NCBI GenBank assembly: GCA_016081115.2
Contig: CM071931.1
Location: 18,390,317-18,454,316, forward strand
Reading direction: 5' to 3'
Length of the DNA: 64,000 nucleotides
Source of the DNA: Rehmannia glutinosa
Lineage: Eukaryota > Streptophyta > Magnoliopsida > Lamiales > Orobanchaceae
Within the stretch, counting starts at the first letter, position 1; each line of letters opens with the position of its first letter. Both the position numbers and the translations under genes were made by a program. The notes under the pieces are model-generated. The model saw nothing but the letters and a program-made list of their open reading frames with translations, did no database searches and was not told where the DNA came from. Shown piece by piece: positions 46,040 to 58,309 of the stretch.

Positions 46040-47548
46040 ATTTCCCCTAATCAAGTCTCGGCACTCATCGATATCGTGACCTATTGATTTATGATAGGCA
46101 CGAGAATCGACGTGAGTCTAATTTTCGGCTCGATTTTCAAAGGTCGGCGGGGCAATAAATTCGGACCGTACTTCATTCCATATGGGTGATGGAGTGTGGG
46201 TCAAAGTACTCTCGTAGCGGCGACTTGGCTCTCGCCTCTTGGCGAGCTCTAAATCCGGTGGTCGGGTTTTTCGAGAATGGCCGGAATCCCGACCCGGCCC
46301 CTCGCTTTGGTTCTTTCCTTCCATCCTTTCTCACGCCCCGGCCGATGTTGGGCGATTTACTTGCCATGGCTTCTTCCGCGCAAATATGGCGTTACGCGGA
46401 CAGAAATTCCTAATACGAGGTCGCTCTGATTCGTGGATGGAATAATTAAACCATGTTTGGGGCGATCCGGCCATGGCTGCGATTAAAATGGCGTCATCCG
46501 ACACCGGTTCCATCTCTCGAACTTGTTTGTTGAAGCAGAAATATAGCTTTTCAGGGGGCTCGCCCTTCCTTGTTTGATGTTCACGAGGAGTCCTTAGGTG
46601 CGGCTCGGACTTTGGACGTTAAGAAATGCGTCGTAAGCGGAGGCCGAGATCTCCCCATGTACGAATGGATCCCCTGTGGTAGGGTCCTAAACCAACGGTG
46701 GGCTCGGTCGCCCAAAGTCGGGGGAAGGCCTGCAGAGGATGGCATCACTTGACTATTGACTCCATCCATGCTAAGTACTTGTGACGTGAGTGGTCGGGTC
46801 GGTTTCCCACCGTAGAGACCGACACTGGGGGATTTTCAACTTTGGCGGTAATGGGGTCGCGGAATTCGAGGGAAAATGGCGCGGAGCAATTTGGCTGGTT
46901 TTTATTACTGGGGCGGTCTTCAAACGTTCGCCATCCAGGACCGCTTCCGGTCGTTTGGCGACGACGCGGCGGTGTATTTCTACATCCGTTTCTGCCATGA
47001 GCTAGGGCCTTGGACTTGATTGACCCGCACTGCTCCCGCTTATCCGGAAACCTGAGCCGGGAACTTATCAATCGAGCTGGGAGAAAAGGATCAACTCCCA
47101 GTCGTCCGGCGAACACTGAGTGGGCACGACGATGTTGCGTTGGTTCCAGTAGTGATTCTGCTATACGACTTTGCTCCTCCTCATCTTCTCGCTGCCGCCT
47201 TCTATCACGACGGACATGTTGTTCATTACCTGAACTGGCTTCTTGGGCTTCGTGATGAGGAAGCCCGGGATTTTGAGGATTAATGTTAACATTTAGTTGT
47301 GGGTTGAGTGGGTTAGTATTTGCATGGAGTGGAGGGGGTGCTTGAGAGTTCGTGGTAGCGATAGTTTGTGATATGAGTTGGTTCATTTGTTGTACAAAAA
47401 TTGGGTTGGCAATTAGCTGAGCGAAGGGAAACAGAGTAGTGCTCCCTGCCTCCGTTTGGGGTATATTTTGGCCATTAGTCGTCTGGCCAGTTTGGTTGTT
47501 CAGATGTTTCTCTTCCGTCAAACGAGCATTTCTCGACTGGTGACTCAT
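46040..47548 (-). pseudogene. Gypsy gag relic
   Basis: The start ATG at 47548 opens MSHQSRNARLTEEKHLNNQT. The frame stays open to 46745 but after about residue 100 it leaves the gag frame. Gag core pieces are in other frames: GDRAHRWFRTLPQGIHSYMG and TTHFLTSKVRAAPKDS at 46710-46590, then EPVSDDAILIAAMAGSPQTW at about 46510. Later fragments (46370-46120) carry the Arg-rich C-terminal part. Nucleocapsid function is not retained. Confidence 0.75.
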
Positions 47549-47657
47549 TTTGTCCGTTATGAAAAAGCCAAACGTTAAATTTTACCTGGTTTTTTCTTAA
47601 CTTGCCTGTGCTTGGAATTCTGACTGGACCAATACGGCCCTCCTTCTAGCGCCAATT

Positions 47658-48283
47658 TGTTGACGTGCGTTTTGGTCAACAAGCAGAAAAATGTAAGAGG
47701 TTTAACACGTGGAAATATAAATGTTTGTAACGTATCTTATTTTCTGGCTAATAATGCCTTTTTGTATTATGTCGAAAGGATTATTGGGGTCGGTCTTTTT
47801 GATAATTGTTACAATTGTCCCTCTCTCTTTTTCTCTTTTTCCGACTTTTTATACCCCTTTGAGTAAGTGGGTTTACAATAGTCATCTTTGCACTAACTAT
47901 TCATTAATTAGTAAAATAATTAAAGAAAGACACATGTCCCTCTATAGTTGTGCATGTCAGTCAAAACTTGCCACTTGTCGACTTCTCTTCATAATTCTCT
48001 GACATGTGGCAGTTTCTGATACCAATAAAGCATTAAGCATGGGCGTGTGATTATTTTTACGAGGTTGTCGCGCGTGTGTTTCATATTGAAATTTGGGCTC
48101 GGAGCTCGGGGCTCCGCCGTGTTGGGAAGTGGGCTCGTGAGCGGTTGGGCTCGTGAGTGGCGAGCCTAATTCGTGACGTGTCGTTGTGCATCATTGTTGA
48201 CGTCACCCGCAGGTCGCCTACTCGGATATGTGTCAGGCTGATGACATGGATTGATTTCTTCCAGCTCGGCTCGGGTGTCATCA
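47658..48283 (-). repeat. 5' LTR of the Tat/Retand-type element (626 bp)
   Basis: In element orientation it runs from TGATGACACCCGAGCC to ...CGCACGTCAACA, giving TG...CA ends. It lies next to the primer-binding region. The outer end abuts AATAATAAGCC, a site that in the 37-kb copy (37387) is preceded by ATGCATTGCT and carries no LTR. Confidence 0.75.
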
Positions 48284-51200
48284 AATAATAAGCCAGTAAT
48301 TTGATATAGATGTTGATATTATGTTTGCATAATCAATTTTTCAATATAAAAAGAAAAAGAAATTCATGTATGTTCCATCGCCATTTATCAGGGCTGATAC
48401 TTTTAAAGTAAAAACTGATACTTTTTAAGAACAAAGTGATATTTTTACAGAGATGCTTGTTTTTATGTTTAGAATTTGAAATCTTAGTTGATTTTAATTT
48501 CAAATGAAATCACAAAGATCGTGCTTTAAGAAGTTGATCCACATAGGTCGCCTTCTTGTATTTTTGTTTATTGGAATACAATAGTAACATAATTTTTAAA
48601 GTGATACTTTTAAAGTCAAAACTGATACTTTTAAAGGGTTGCCTGTTTCTTATGATTCACATTTGAAATCCTTGTTGAGTTTAATTTCAAATGAACATCA
48701 AAAGTTTGTGCTTTAAGAAGTTTATCTACATAGAGAAACCTCTTGTATTTTTGTTTTTTGTAATACAATAGTATCCTAGTTTTTAAAGTGATACTTTTAA
48801 AGTAAAAATTGATACTATTAAAGAAAAACTTATACTTTTAAAGGTTTTCCGTTTTTTTTATGATTCGTATTTGAAATCCTAGTTGATTTTAATTTCAAAT
48901 GAAATCACAAAGATCGTGCTTTAAGATGTTGATCCACATAGGTCACCTTCTTGTATTTTTGTTTATTGGAATACAATAGTAACATAATTTTTAAAGTGAT
49001 ACTTTTAAAGTCAAAATTGATACTTTTAAAGGGTTGCCTGTTTCTTATGATTCACATTTGAAATCCTTGATGAGTTTAATTTCAAATGAACATCAAAAGT
49101 TTGTGCTTTAAGAAGCTTATCTACATAGAGAAACTTCTTGTATTTTTGTTTTTTGTAATACAATAGTATCCTAGTTTTTAAAGTGATACTTTTAAAGTAA
49201 AAATTGATACTATTAAAGAAAAACTTATACTTTTAAAGGTTTTCCGTTTTTTTTTATGATTCGTATTTGAAATCCTTGTTGATTTTAATTTTAAATGAAT
49301 ATAAAAAAAATTGTACATACTTTTAAAGTAAAAACTTAAAGTTTTTAAAGTATCTTCACAAGATTAGAAAAAAAAATACAATGCTAGGTATCTTGATGTG
49401 CCGTTTGAAACCAGTATACTCGAATTTGTTTTTCACCACTAGAATTTTTTTTCAATAGAAAAGTATTACTTTCCATTCAAAAAGTATCACTTTTTAATAG
49501 AAAAGTATTACTTCCTATTTCTTGTAGAATAATATCCTTTAAATAGAAAAGTATTACGGGTGTCACTTTTTAGTCGAAAAGTATCACTTTTTGATAGAAA
49601 ATTATTACTTTCTATTTTTTGTAAATTAATATATTTTTAATAGAAAAATATTACAAGTATCATCACAAGATTAAAAAAATATAGAACTAGATTTTATGAT
49701 GGCCGCTTGGAATCATTTACTCGAATTTTCTTTTCACCAATAGAATTCTTATATTATTAGAGAAGTATTACTTTCCACCCAAAGAATATCACTTTTTAAT
49801 AGAAAAGTATTACTTTATATATTTCTTATAGAATAATTTTATTTTAATAAAAAAAAGTATTACAAGTATCACTTATTAGTAGAAAAGTATCACATTCTAA
49901 TAGAAAAATATGATTTTTTATTTCTTGTAGAATAATTTTATTTTAATAGAAAAATTGTGAAGCCCCGATTTTTCCGAACATATAATTGACTCTTAATGTC
50001 GTCTATGTATTTGATGATCATTTGTTTTACCACGTCACTTTGACGGGTAATTATTAATATATATATTTTGTATTTTATTTTATTTTATTTAATTACTTGT
50101 GATCATGATCTTTATTAATTCTATTTCTCATTTATGATCACTTGATTGATCATCATTACTATTTTTGTATTTATTAGTCACCTTAGAATTTTAAGAGACT
50201 ATTTATTTTAGAGACTTTTACCTTGTAGAATTAATATTTTGATTTAGATTAAGTGATCATGAGACTTATAAGTGATCAAGCAAATCACTAATTAATTTGG
50301 AGATTGATATATTTCCTCTATTATCATCAAATTTGGGACAAAAAAAAATAAATATATGGAATTACCATAATGCCCTTAGTATGGACGGCCATGATGATGA
50401 TTTGGAGTAGAAATATCATCCAACTCTTGTACACTTACACCTTAAATTAGTCATCTTGTGTATAATTATACCATTAATTCAAACATTATACACATCATCT
50501 TATACATCAATTCTTTATTATTAATTTTGCCAACATGTTGGAAGTCTTCCAACATTCCATTCAAACCATCTCATGCCCATACCTTTGACCTCCAAAATGT
50601 CTCCCATGCAAGAGGCAAAATGCAAGACACAAATTAATCAAATTTTTTCTCCCCCTCTCTAGCATGTGGACGGCCACATGAGGAAAAATGAACAAATTTG
50701 TTCATTTTTCATCCAACATCTTCATCTCTAAAGTTAATTCTCCTCCTTCTCTCTAACCTCTCTCTAAAATTCATTCACATCTTCAAATCTTCAAACAAAA
50801 TTCATTCATATCTTCAAACCTTCAAACACCAACTCTTGACATCTTCAAATCTTCAACATAAGTTCTTCATATCTTCAAGTACCCCTTCTTCACATCTTCA
50901 AATATTCAAACCCAAGTCCTTCACATCTTCAAACCCATCTTCATAACCCCAAGAACATCTTCTTCCTAACATCAAACATACTTTCTTTCTTCAAACATCT
51001 AAACCAAAACAAACAATCTTACCACTAAAACTCAAAAATTCGAACACCCCCTTTTCTCAAGGTAAGAAATTTCACTCCTCAATTCAACTTAAATTCTTTC
51101 TACTCATCACCTTCTTCTTTTAACTTAAGTTTATATTTTGGATTTTGAGGTACTTAGAAGACCACTTGGAGACATGCATGCATGGTGGTGAAACTTGAAG

Positions 51201-51623
51201 ATTTGAAGAAGAACTAGTAGAGAAATTTGGACTACAAGGTAAGAATTGGACACTAGAACCCTTCTTTCCTCTTCTTTCTATTTTTTTCAAATTTTAACAC
51301 CCCTTTTTCATTTTTGAGAAATAGGGGCTGACCTTAGGTGATTTTGGAGTTGAACCAAAATTCCAAATTTAAAGCTTCAACTAGTCTCCAATCACCTACA
51401 ACACAAGGTAAAGTGTAGTTTTTCTCATTTTCTTATCTCCTTCTTTTTCTCCTTAATTTTTTTCTCATTTTTCTAACTCCAAATTTTTGATATTTCTTGA
51501 CTTAGGGGCTGACCTAAGTGACCTCATCCAAAAATTGTGAAATTTATCCTTTTATTTCACAATTTTCCAACTATTAGGTGTTTTTATTGAAATGCATGTA
51601 GAAATTTTGATCATGAGCCTTGA
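48284..51623. repeat. 3.3-kb direct repeat, copy 2
   Basis: Counterpart of 37387-40719 with only scattered single-base and homopolymer-length differences. It starts exactly at the outer edge of the gypsy LTR and runs on into the full LTR-like unit. Confidence 0.9.
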
Positions 51624-54149
51624 GATATATAATCTATGTATTGCTTGTCAATTTTATGTATCAAATCATGAAAATTCTCAAGAGTTGCTCAAAATTGCTA
51701 TTTATTGAATTTTAGGTGCATGCATGTACAATTTAATGTTTTATTTGATGAATTCTTGTATGTATTGGATATGCATGTGTATAATCTTTAAAATCCATGT
51801 TTTGGATGACTTATAACCTGGACAAATCGAGCATAATTGATTAAATTGCAATTTTGGACTTTAAAATGTAAAAATGGAAAGTTGGTGGACTAAATTGCAA
51901 GAAAATGAAAGTTAAAGGACCCCACTACAAATTTTGAAATTTGGGAATGTACTCAGGTTCAAAAATGACTTTTGGACATTTTAATAAAGTTTTAAGAGTT
52001 TTTAGATAAATAAAATCAACCTTTAAAAGCCCAAGGACTAAATTGTAAAAATTTTGAAAGTTTAAGGGCTACTTTGCAAATTTTGAAACTGTACCAGACC
52101 TTAACTTTAAAATTTGAAATTTTTACTCTTAAGGTACTGGAAATGACATATTTTAAATGTATTCCAAAAATCCAAGTGTTTAGGGCTTGGAAAGTAATTT
52201 TACTAAAATTGAGAGACTAAAGTGTAAAAGATTAAACTTGAGGACCCAAATAAAATTTCCAGTACTTATGCAGCCCACGCACCTGGAAATACTAATTTAA
52301 CTATAACTTAATTATATTTTGGACCCTAAAAGCCTTAAAGGCAATTATTTCAAAATGGGACAAAAATGATATTTTCAAAAGTTAAAGGACCTACACTTAT
52401 TTCTTTTAAAAACTGCTTTTGTCCCAATATCCCACTAACCTTAGTGACATTTTCCAACTGGAATCACATTAAAAGCCCTTCCGATTTGTGAGTTCCGATT
52501 ATTTTAAACTTAAGGTCCGAATTATCAATTTTTACAAATTTGGAGCCAATGTGAGAATTTTATAAAAACTCGACCTCAAAACTTTAAAAACCTGAATCTC
52601 TGGACAATTTGGAGAATTTAGGAACTGACCTCATAATTTTTCAAGGTCGGGATATTTATTATTCAATTTTTAACCCCAAAAGTTTTGGATTTTACAAAAT
52701 GGGGCTAAATTGTAATTTTCCTTTTATAAAGGATCTAACCGAAATTATTTTCCCTTTATACTAAAATAGCCCTTGACCCTCCGACTTGGAGATTTAATTA
52801 AAGAATTTTATTTTCCCAAAAACCCTTGACTTATCGGACCAATTTGACCGATCAATACCCGATCGCGGAGCGACTTCCTCGCTTTGCGATGTTGAATCTA
52901 TAACGGGACTTATGTTCCACCTAATCTTTCAAGATATCGAAGGTTGCTTATCCTTCCGATAATCATCTTCATCCAAAAACTCCACCAACGCCATAATTGC
53001 CACTCGCGTTTCAAAATTTTCCTGAATTGCTTCCCTGAATCAATCACACTCATTGCTAGTTGTTGATTGCTGTACTTGTATTTACTTTCCTGCCTGAGTC
53101 AACTTGGTGTGTCGAGCTCACAGTCGGAATGGATACGTCGGGGATTGAACCGGGCAGCTCGGCTGCTATTCCACTCTTCCAACCCCATCGTCCTAATCCC
53201 GCAATTGAGGGACGGAGTTTGTCCAAGGGAAGGGGGTCGTAGTACTTGAGGTATAATCATGATTATGACAATCCGGGCCTAGCTAGCTCTACGTGGATTT
53301 GTCTTTGCCTATGGAGCGATAAGGTGATAGGTCTTGGACCATCTTGCTCGGGAGTTACAAGGAAGAACGAAGGAATCATTTGTCGATCCACACGATTTTG
53401 GAGTTATCGGACCCGTTTGGTTGGCACTACAAATCATGACGCAACCGCTACTTGTTTTGCATTGGTTGGCACTACAAACCGACGCGCAACCATTATATGC
53501 CTTGCATGGGATTGGCGTTACATTTCCGTACGCAATCCTACTTGTCTTGACTGAATCACATAGTGCCTGTGTGACCATTAACTGTTTTCTTGAACTGTAT
53601 AAGTATATTACTTAAATATAGTTATCACGACCCTTGTGGATTGTGTGTGAATTCATGCATACTCACGCGTTTTCATATAACTTTTTTCTCGCATTAACTA
53701 TATATCACCACACTTGCACACGATCACCCCATCCACTGAGATTTCTGTCTCATCCCCACCTATTTTATAACCTTTAGATGAGGACTTCGTTGAAGATGCT
53801 GAACCGGCCTTGGATTGAGCCTTTGTACTCCACTTTGTTGGATTTACTACTTCTTGTTGTTGTTGATAGACTCGTTTCTTGTGATTGTTGTTGGACTATT
53901 CTATTTTCTTTTCATTCCGGTTTGTAACTGAAGGGCGTAGGACTCTTTGACTTTTAAGTTGTTATCGTTGGTTGATTTTCGAGGATGTAATTTGGATTAT
54001 GGATTGTGGACTGTAAGTTGTGCTTGTTATTTTATTTATGCTGCTATTTTGACTCTATTTCATTGGGTTCTCGATGATATTCGTCGAGACTGTTTGGTTA
54101 TTTGTATTTAAGTTGTGGATCATCATCGCGACCCGTTTGGGGCATGACA
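49956..54149 (+). mobile_element. 4.19-kb TG...CA unit with 5-bp target duplication, probable solo LTR
   Basis: Starts TGTGAAGCCCCGATTTTTCC and ends ACCCGTTTGGGGCATGACA; the short inverted ends are TGT-A-GCCCC and GGGGCATGACA. AAAAT flanks both sides (49951-49955, 54150-54154). Five-base duplications with TG...CA ends mean LTR-retrotransposon integration. No gag or pol frame occurs inside, so it is best read as a solo LTR left by recombination between two long LTRs; long LTRs of this size occur in Ogre-like or LARD elements. Inside are C/T-rich ATCTTCAAA repeats (50760-50950) and several AAGGTAAG donor-like words (51060, 51236, 51405). A compact non-autonomous element is the alternative. Confidence 0.75.
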
Positions 54150-54154
54150 AAAAT

Positions 54155-55361
54155 ATCATAAGTATCACTTTTTAGTAAGAAAGTATCACTTTTAAAAAGA
54201 AAAATATTACTTTCTATTCCTTGTAGAATAATTTCTTCTAGTTAGAAAAGTATTACAAGTACATCACAAGATTAAGAAAAAAACATTCACCACTAGATAT
54301 CATGTTAACCGTTTGGAATCAATTTAATACTTTTGACATGAATCATTACAATGTTAAGTCAAAATTTACAACTAAAACAATATTGTATTAGGAGCCTTGT
54401 AACCAAACTCCTTAGGTTGATGTGAGTTTGGTGTATCAGAGAATGTCTTCTTCTTTGTCTTCATTCATTTACGGAGGATAATGTATTAGAAACATGTAGG
54501 ATCTATAATTAAAGGTGATACTTTTAACTAAAAAACTAATATTTTTGTTGGAAAAAGTAATACTTTCAAAGCTAAAGTAAAACGAAATGAATAATTCATT
54601 ATCTTCACCTTCATTCAACATTATATTACTGCCATATACTTTGACATTGTCAGTTTTGCCTTACATTTCCATTGATGTTCAACAACAATTATACAATCAC
54701 CTAGAAGAAAAATAGTTGAATATGAAGCTAACACAAATTTCATATATTTTGCAAAACATAGTACTTAATCTCTATAAGCTGCAAAGTACCATCCTAGATC
54801 CAACTATCACCAGCTTTCAAGAAATAAAATCAAGTTAGACCAACAACAACCAATTAGCGTAGCATAAAATTTATCCATTAATGGTCTTGCGGAAAAACTA
54901 ATTTACATTCAAAAAATCTAATCTATATCAATTGCCTTTTCTCTTTAAGGCGTTACCTTCTTTCAATGTGTATCTGCTTTTCTAATTTGATATCTAATGC
55001 AAAGGCATAATGAAGGACACACCATTAGATGCTCTTTAAGAAGAATTCTGGTTGACTGAACTAAGGTGGCGTTGCAACGTTAGCTTGCGGCATCAATTCG
55101 ATAATGTTGGGGGAGTGTGAGAGAGAGAGATGAGGCATGGCGGCACACGTAGGGGAGGGGAGAGAGAGGAAGCATTCTGCCGAAATTTTTTTAATAAGTT
55201 GGGAGTACTGGTTGGAGGGGAGAAGATAAATTTTAAATAAACTGAAAGATATCGGGTTCGAACCCCGGTCAATACCCTTACAAAGAGCATTTTGCCGAAT
55301 GAATACATCGATTTTTTCTCTTTCATTTTCTTTGTTTTTTTAGGGTTTGGATATAAGATCC
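54155..55361. other. AT-rich AGTATCACTTTTT region and unidentified sequence
   Basis: 54155-54330 continues the AGTATCAC-rich region that precedes the LTR-like unit (compare 38970-39060), as expected if that unit inserted into it. From 54331 to 55361 the sequence is different. GATATCGGGTTCGAACCCCG at 55247 resembles a tRNA-type B box, but no A box is visible. A GA-rich stretch lies at 55116-55168. No gene is supported. Confidence 0.45.
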
Positions 55362-55410
55362 GTTTCAGAATTTAGATCCGTGAGACGGTCTCACAAAAGA
55401 TTTGCCCATT
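55362..55410. mobile_element. Mutator-type terminus
   Basis: TTAGATCCGTGAGACGGTCT followed by CACAAAAG resembles the inverted ends of the elements in NAC B/D and at 24169 (shared GACCGTCT-ACGG core). It is taken as the right end of the AT-rich AGTATCAC element into which the 4.19-kb unit inserted. The left end was not found. Confidence 0.4.
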
Positions 55411-55741
55411 AGATATTTGGAATAAGAGATATCTTTTTAATAGGAAGATGAGACATTTTCTTGATTCTTTTCAATTTTGGGTCGCTAGAATATGATCAAC
55501 CCTTATTTATACTAAGACAATTTTCTAACCAATGGATATGATTTATTTGATCTAATAGCTACATTTCATTCATTAGAATAGTCTAACAAAATATACATTC
55601 GAATATATTTCAAATAAAAATATTAAGAATCAATTTTTGTATTTGAATATTAAAAGAATTGAAATAACAATATTCTGTAAATGAAGCTAATACGAATAGA
55701 ATATATTTATATTTGACTCGATTTGATTCGTTTGCACCCCT
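55411..55741. other. Sequence shared with the flank of NAC B, ending in a hAT-type MITE terminus
   Basis: Matches 28640-28930 (CTTGATTCTTTTCAATTTTGGG and onward) and ends in GTTTGCACCCCTAG, a hAT-like terminus in the opposite sense to 23589. Confidence 0.6.
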
Positions 55742-55998
55742 AGTTGAGGCTTGGTTTATTAAATATAGGTTGTCAAATATATAGCCCACAAATATAATTT
55801 TGTATGGTATTTGCAATACTCAATCAAATTAGCCCAAAAGTAAGCTGGCCCGGCGAAAATCGACCAAAATAATATTCCAACATAGATGAATAAGAATGAA
55901 AACCCTTTTAATGATGATCATCATTAATATTGATTGATGTATTACAAAGAAGCAAGAACCAAGAACTGCATGCATATATCAAGAAATAAGACGACCAA
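55742..55998 (-). pseudogene. NAC relic F: intron 1 remnant
   Basis: Matches intron 1 of NAC C (about 32023-32260), including AATATTCCAACATAGATGAATA and TGATGATCATCATTAATATT. It is cut at CGACCAA, where the Helitron begins; the intron resumes at 62039. Confidence 0.8.
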
Positions 55999-56054
55999 TC
56001 TATAATCTATATCTATAATCTATAATCTATAATCTATAATCTATAATCTATCTA

Positions 56055-56105
<51 letters not shown>
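55999..56105 (+). repeat. AATCTAT and TAA microsatellites at the Helitron 5' end
   Basis: About six copies of a 7-bp AATCTAT unit (56004-56046), then about fifteen ATA/TAA triplets (56056-56105). Confidence 0.85.
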
Positions 56106-56106
<1 letters not shown>

Positions 56107-56779
56107 TACCCTAAAAGGATGAAAGTTTCTGTCAAATTTTAATATGGCTAAAACACCCTTATAATCTAATAATAATACCACAAAGACAAAATCATTAATT
56201 AACAATTAAGGGTGAAAAGAAACTAACAGACGTTATGGAGTTTTTATGGGAGTTTTTTCATGCATTGAAGCTAACAGTTACAATCCTACTTATCCTATTT
56301 TTCATCTTCATTCATGTATTTTTCATGCATGGAATTAAGCTAACAGTTACACAATCACAATCCTACTTTTCATCTTCCTACTTTTCATCTTCATTCATGT
56401 ATTGTTAACCTCTTTAGATAATTCAAGCAACAATACATATTTTTTCTTGCGGAAATCTTCTTGAACTACAATATCATCTCTCGGTGACTGAGTAAATATT
56501 TAATCGAGGCAACAATACATATATCTTTTGCGGATTTGTTCTTCAAGGAGTAGGGTTAAATCAATTTCAAAATATTAGCGATCACACCCGGTATTGATGA
56601 TTTTGAAAGTATCGGTCGAATTTCGGTTCAAGGACAAACACAATCAGGTTTTCCCATTGATATATTTCCTTTTGTTAGGTTCTTGGATGACTGCAGTTTT
56701 TTAATTCCTCTTCAAGTGTAGGGGATATTTTTTTTTAATATCATTTGATATTTGGTTTGTGAATTTTTTTATCTCATAG

Positions 56780-57555
56780 GTTTATCTGGGATTGTACTTT
56801 TGGAAGCTATAACTGGCAGAGATCTCTTAGACAATTGTCTCCCTGTCAATGAGGTATTCATGTTAACTAATTTGTAAATGTCTAATTTGAAATTGTATGA
56901 TTTAATTCTGCAAAAGCTGTAAAACAGTAATTATCAACCTTCAGGTTGTATTTGATCGATGCACACTTTATATTTTCTGCAATGTCATGTAATGTTCAAA
57001 ATTATTCCTACCGATGCAAAAAACCTGGTTGTCTGGCTTAAGATAATGGTTGGATCTTATGAGAGAATGCAGTTCAGAGCATTCATGGAGTTAGGCATAA
57101 TGGACGAAAGATCACATAGAATATTTCATTAAGTCTTCATTATCTAATACATACTGCAGCAGCCATATTTATAGGCTAATTTACATGGTGAAGATAAGAA
57201 TGAAACATATTATTAAAATATAACAATCTTGTACTATGAAAGGACACTTGGCAATACTAATATGCAGAGGAATAATTTCATGGTAGTGGAATGAAAGAAT
57301 AACGTTAACTGAAGGCAGCTGGCAAATGAGATGAGTTAATCCAATTAATATTGATTTCGAGATTAATTCAAGATGCTAATAGAGCCCAAAATCTCCAGAC
57401 AAAGTGGTTGACCAAAATCTCCAGACAAGGCTGTCTATGTCTGCCCTTAAACGAGCCCTTTTGATTTTTAAGTGTGTCGATCCTAACGCTGAAAATCCTA
57501 TAATGAGCTAAGTGGTCGAATGCTTGAGTCTGAGGAATATCCAATACCAAGAGAG
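56780..57555 (+). pseudogene. Captured receptor-like kinase fragment (three exon pieces)
   Basis: Piece 1 (56780-56853) has an intact TCATAG acceptor and GTATTC donor and reads IVLLEAITGRDLLDNCLPVN, kinase subdomain IX-X; a small deletion at its start breaks VYSFG. Piece 2 (about 57017-57075) reads NLVVWLKIMVGS. Piece 3 (about 57425-57555) reads SALKRALLIFKCVDPNAEN and, after a frameshift, MLESEEYPIPRE, which is subdomain XI and the end of the domain. Order and exon borders agree with plant receptor-like kinases of the At3g17420/At3g59110 (RLCK-V-like) type as I recall them. The N-lobe and catalytic loop are missing, so no kinase is made. The introns between the pieces are retained, so capture was at the DNA level. 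Confidence 0.8.
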
Positions 57556-58309
57556 ATTAATTTTCTGAACAAAATTCTCTTCCGAGTTTTAGATTTTTCC
57601 TTTTGGGGGTAATATTCTAATCACCACGTTGTCTGCTTATCTTTTGCACTTCAGAGTCATAGAATACAAAAGCACTTTTTTTCTTTAGGATTTTGTGAAG
57701 GAGAAATGATGTAGTTAAACAAGAAATGATGTTTTCTTTTAAGGAGAAATAACAATATAGAAGTATAGAAACTTTGTGTGTGGTTCACAATATCTTGTAG
57801 ATATGAAACTGTTAGCATTTGAGGAGTGTTCAAAGCATTTCATTTATTCCAAATTATTTGTATATATTGTGATTGCAAGCCAGTCATATATATTCCAGTG
57901 GAGGGTTCAAAATAATAGAAAATATTTCAAGACTTTGTTAATGTGCCGTGGCAATTGATCTTTTCATCACCATTGCCACAAACTGATATTTTGGCCTATT
58001 CACAAAGTGTCGACTCTATAACAGAGTTTATATATATATATATGCTTCTTATTACCTCTTCAATATAACTTTGGTTACTATTTTGTTTTAATAGCCAGAT
58101 AATATTTTGGAGGTATAAGAAAATTTTGAAAAAGTTAGGTTCAAGCATTATTGGAAGATATAGTATATTTTGCTTGGATACTTATAAGTTCCAATTAGAC
58201 AGTATATAAAGCAACTTGGATTCGAACAATACACTCAAAAATGCCCAGGTTACAAAAGCAGAAATAAATATTTCAATGCTAAAAAATTACCAACAGTTGG
58301 ATTCCAACA

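Larger units (their letters stand above)
43683..48283 (-). mobile_element. Ty3/gypsy element of Tat/Retand type, truncated in RNase H
   Basis: Minus-strand order: 5' LTR (48283-47658), primer-binding region (about 47657-47636, containing TTGGCGCTAGAAGG), gag (47548 to about 46040), protease-containing frame (46038-44965), RT (about 44960-44150) and the start of RNase H (about 44150-43683). It stops inside RNase H, at the border with NAC exon 2. Integrase and the 3' LTR are absent. The long gag-protease part before RT and the wording of the protease region fit the non-chromovirus Tat group (Retand/Ogre relatives). Confidence 0.85.

Noticed and set aside
46186..46445. Plus-strand frames across the gypsy gag
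   Set aside because: Antisense to gag fragments; open only because the region is GC-rich.
55247..55276. tRNA-like GGTTCGAACCCCG motif
   Set aside because: No cloverleaf can be folded around it by eye and no A box is present at the right distance; a chance B box or SINE scrap is likelier.
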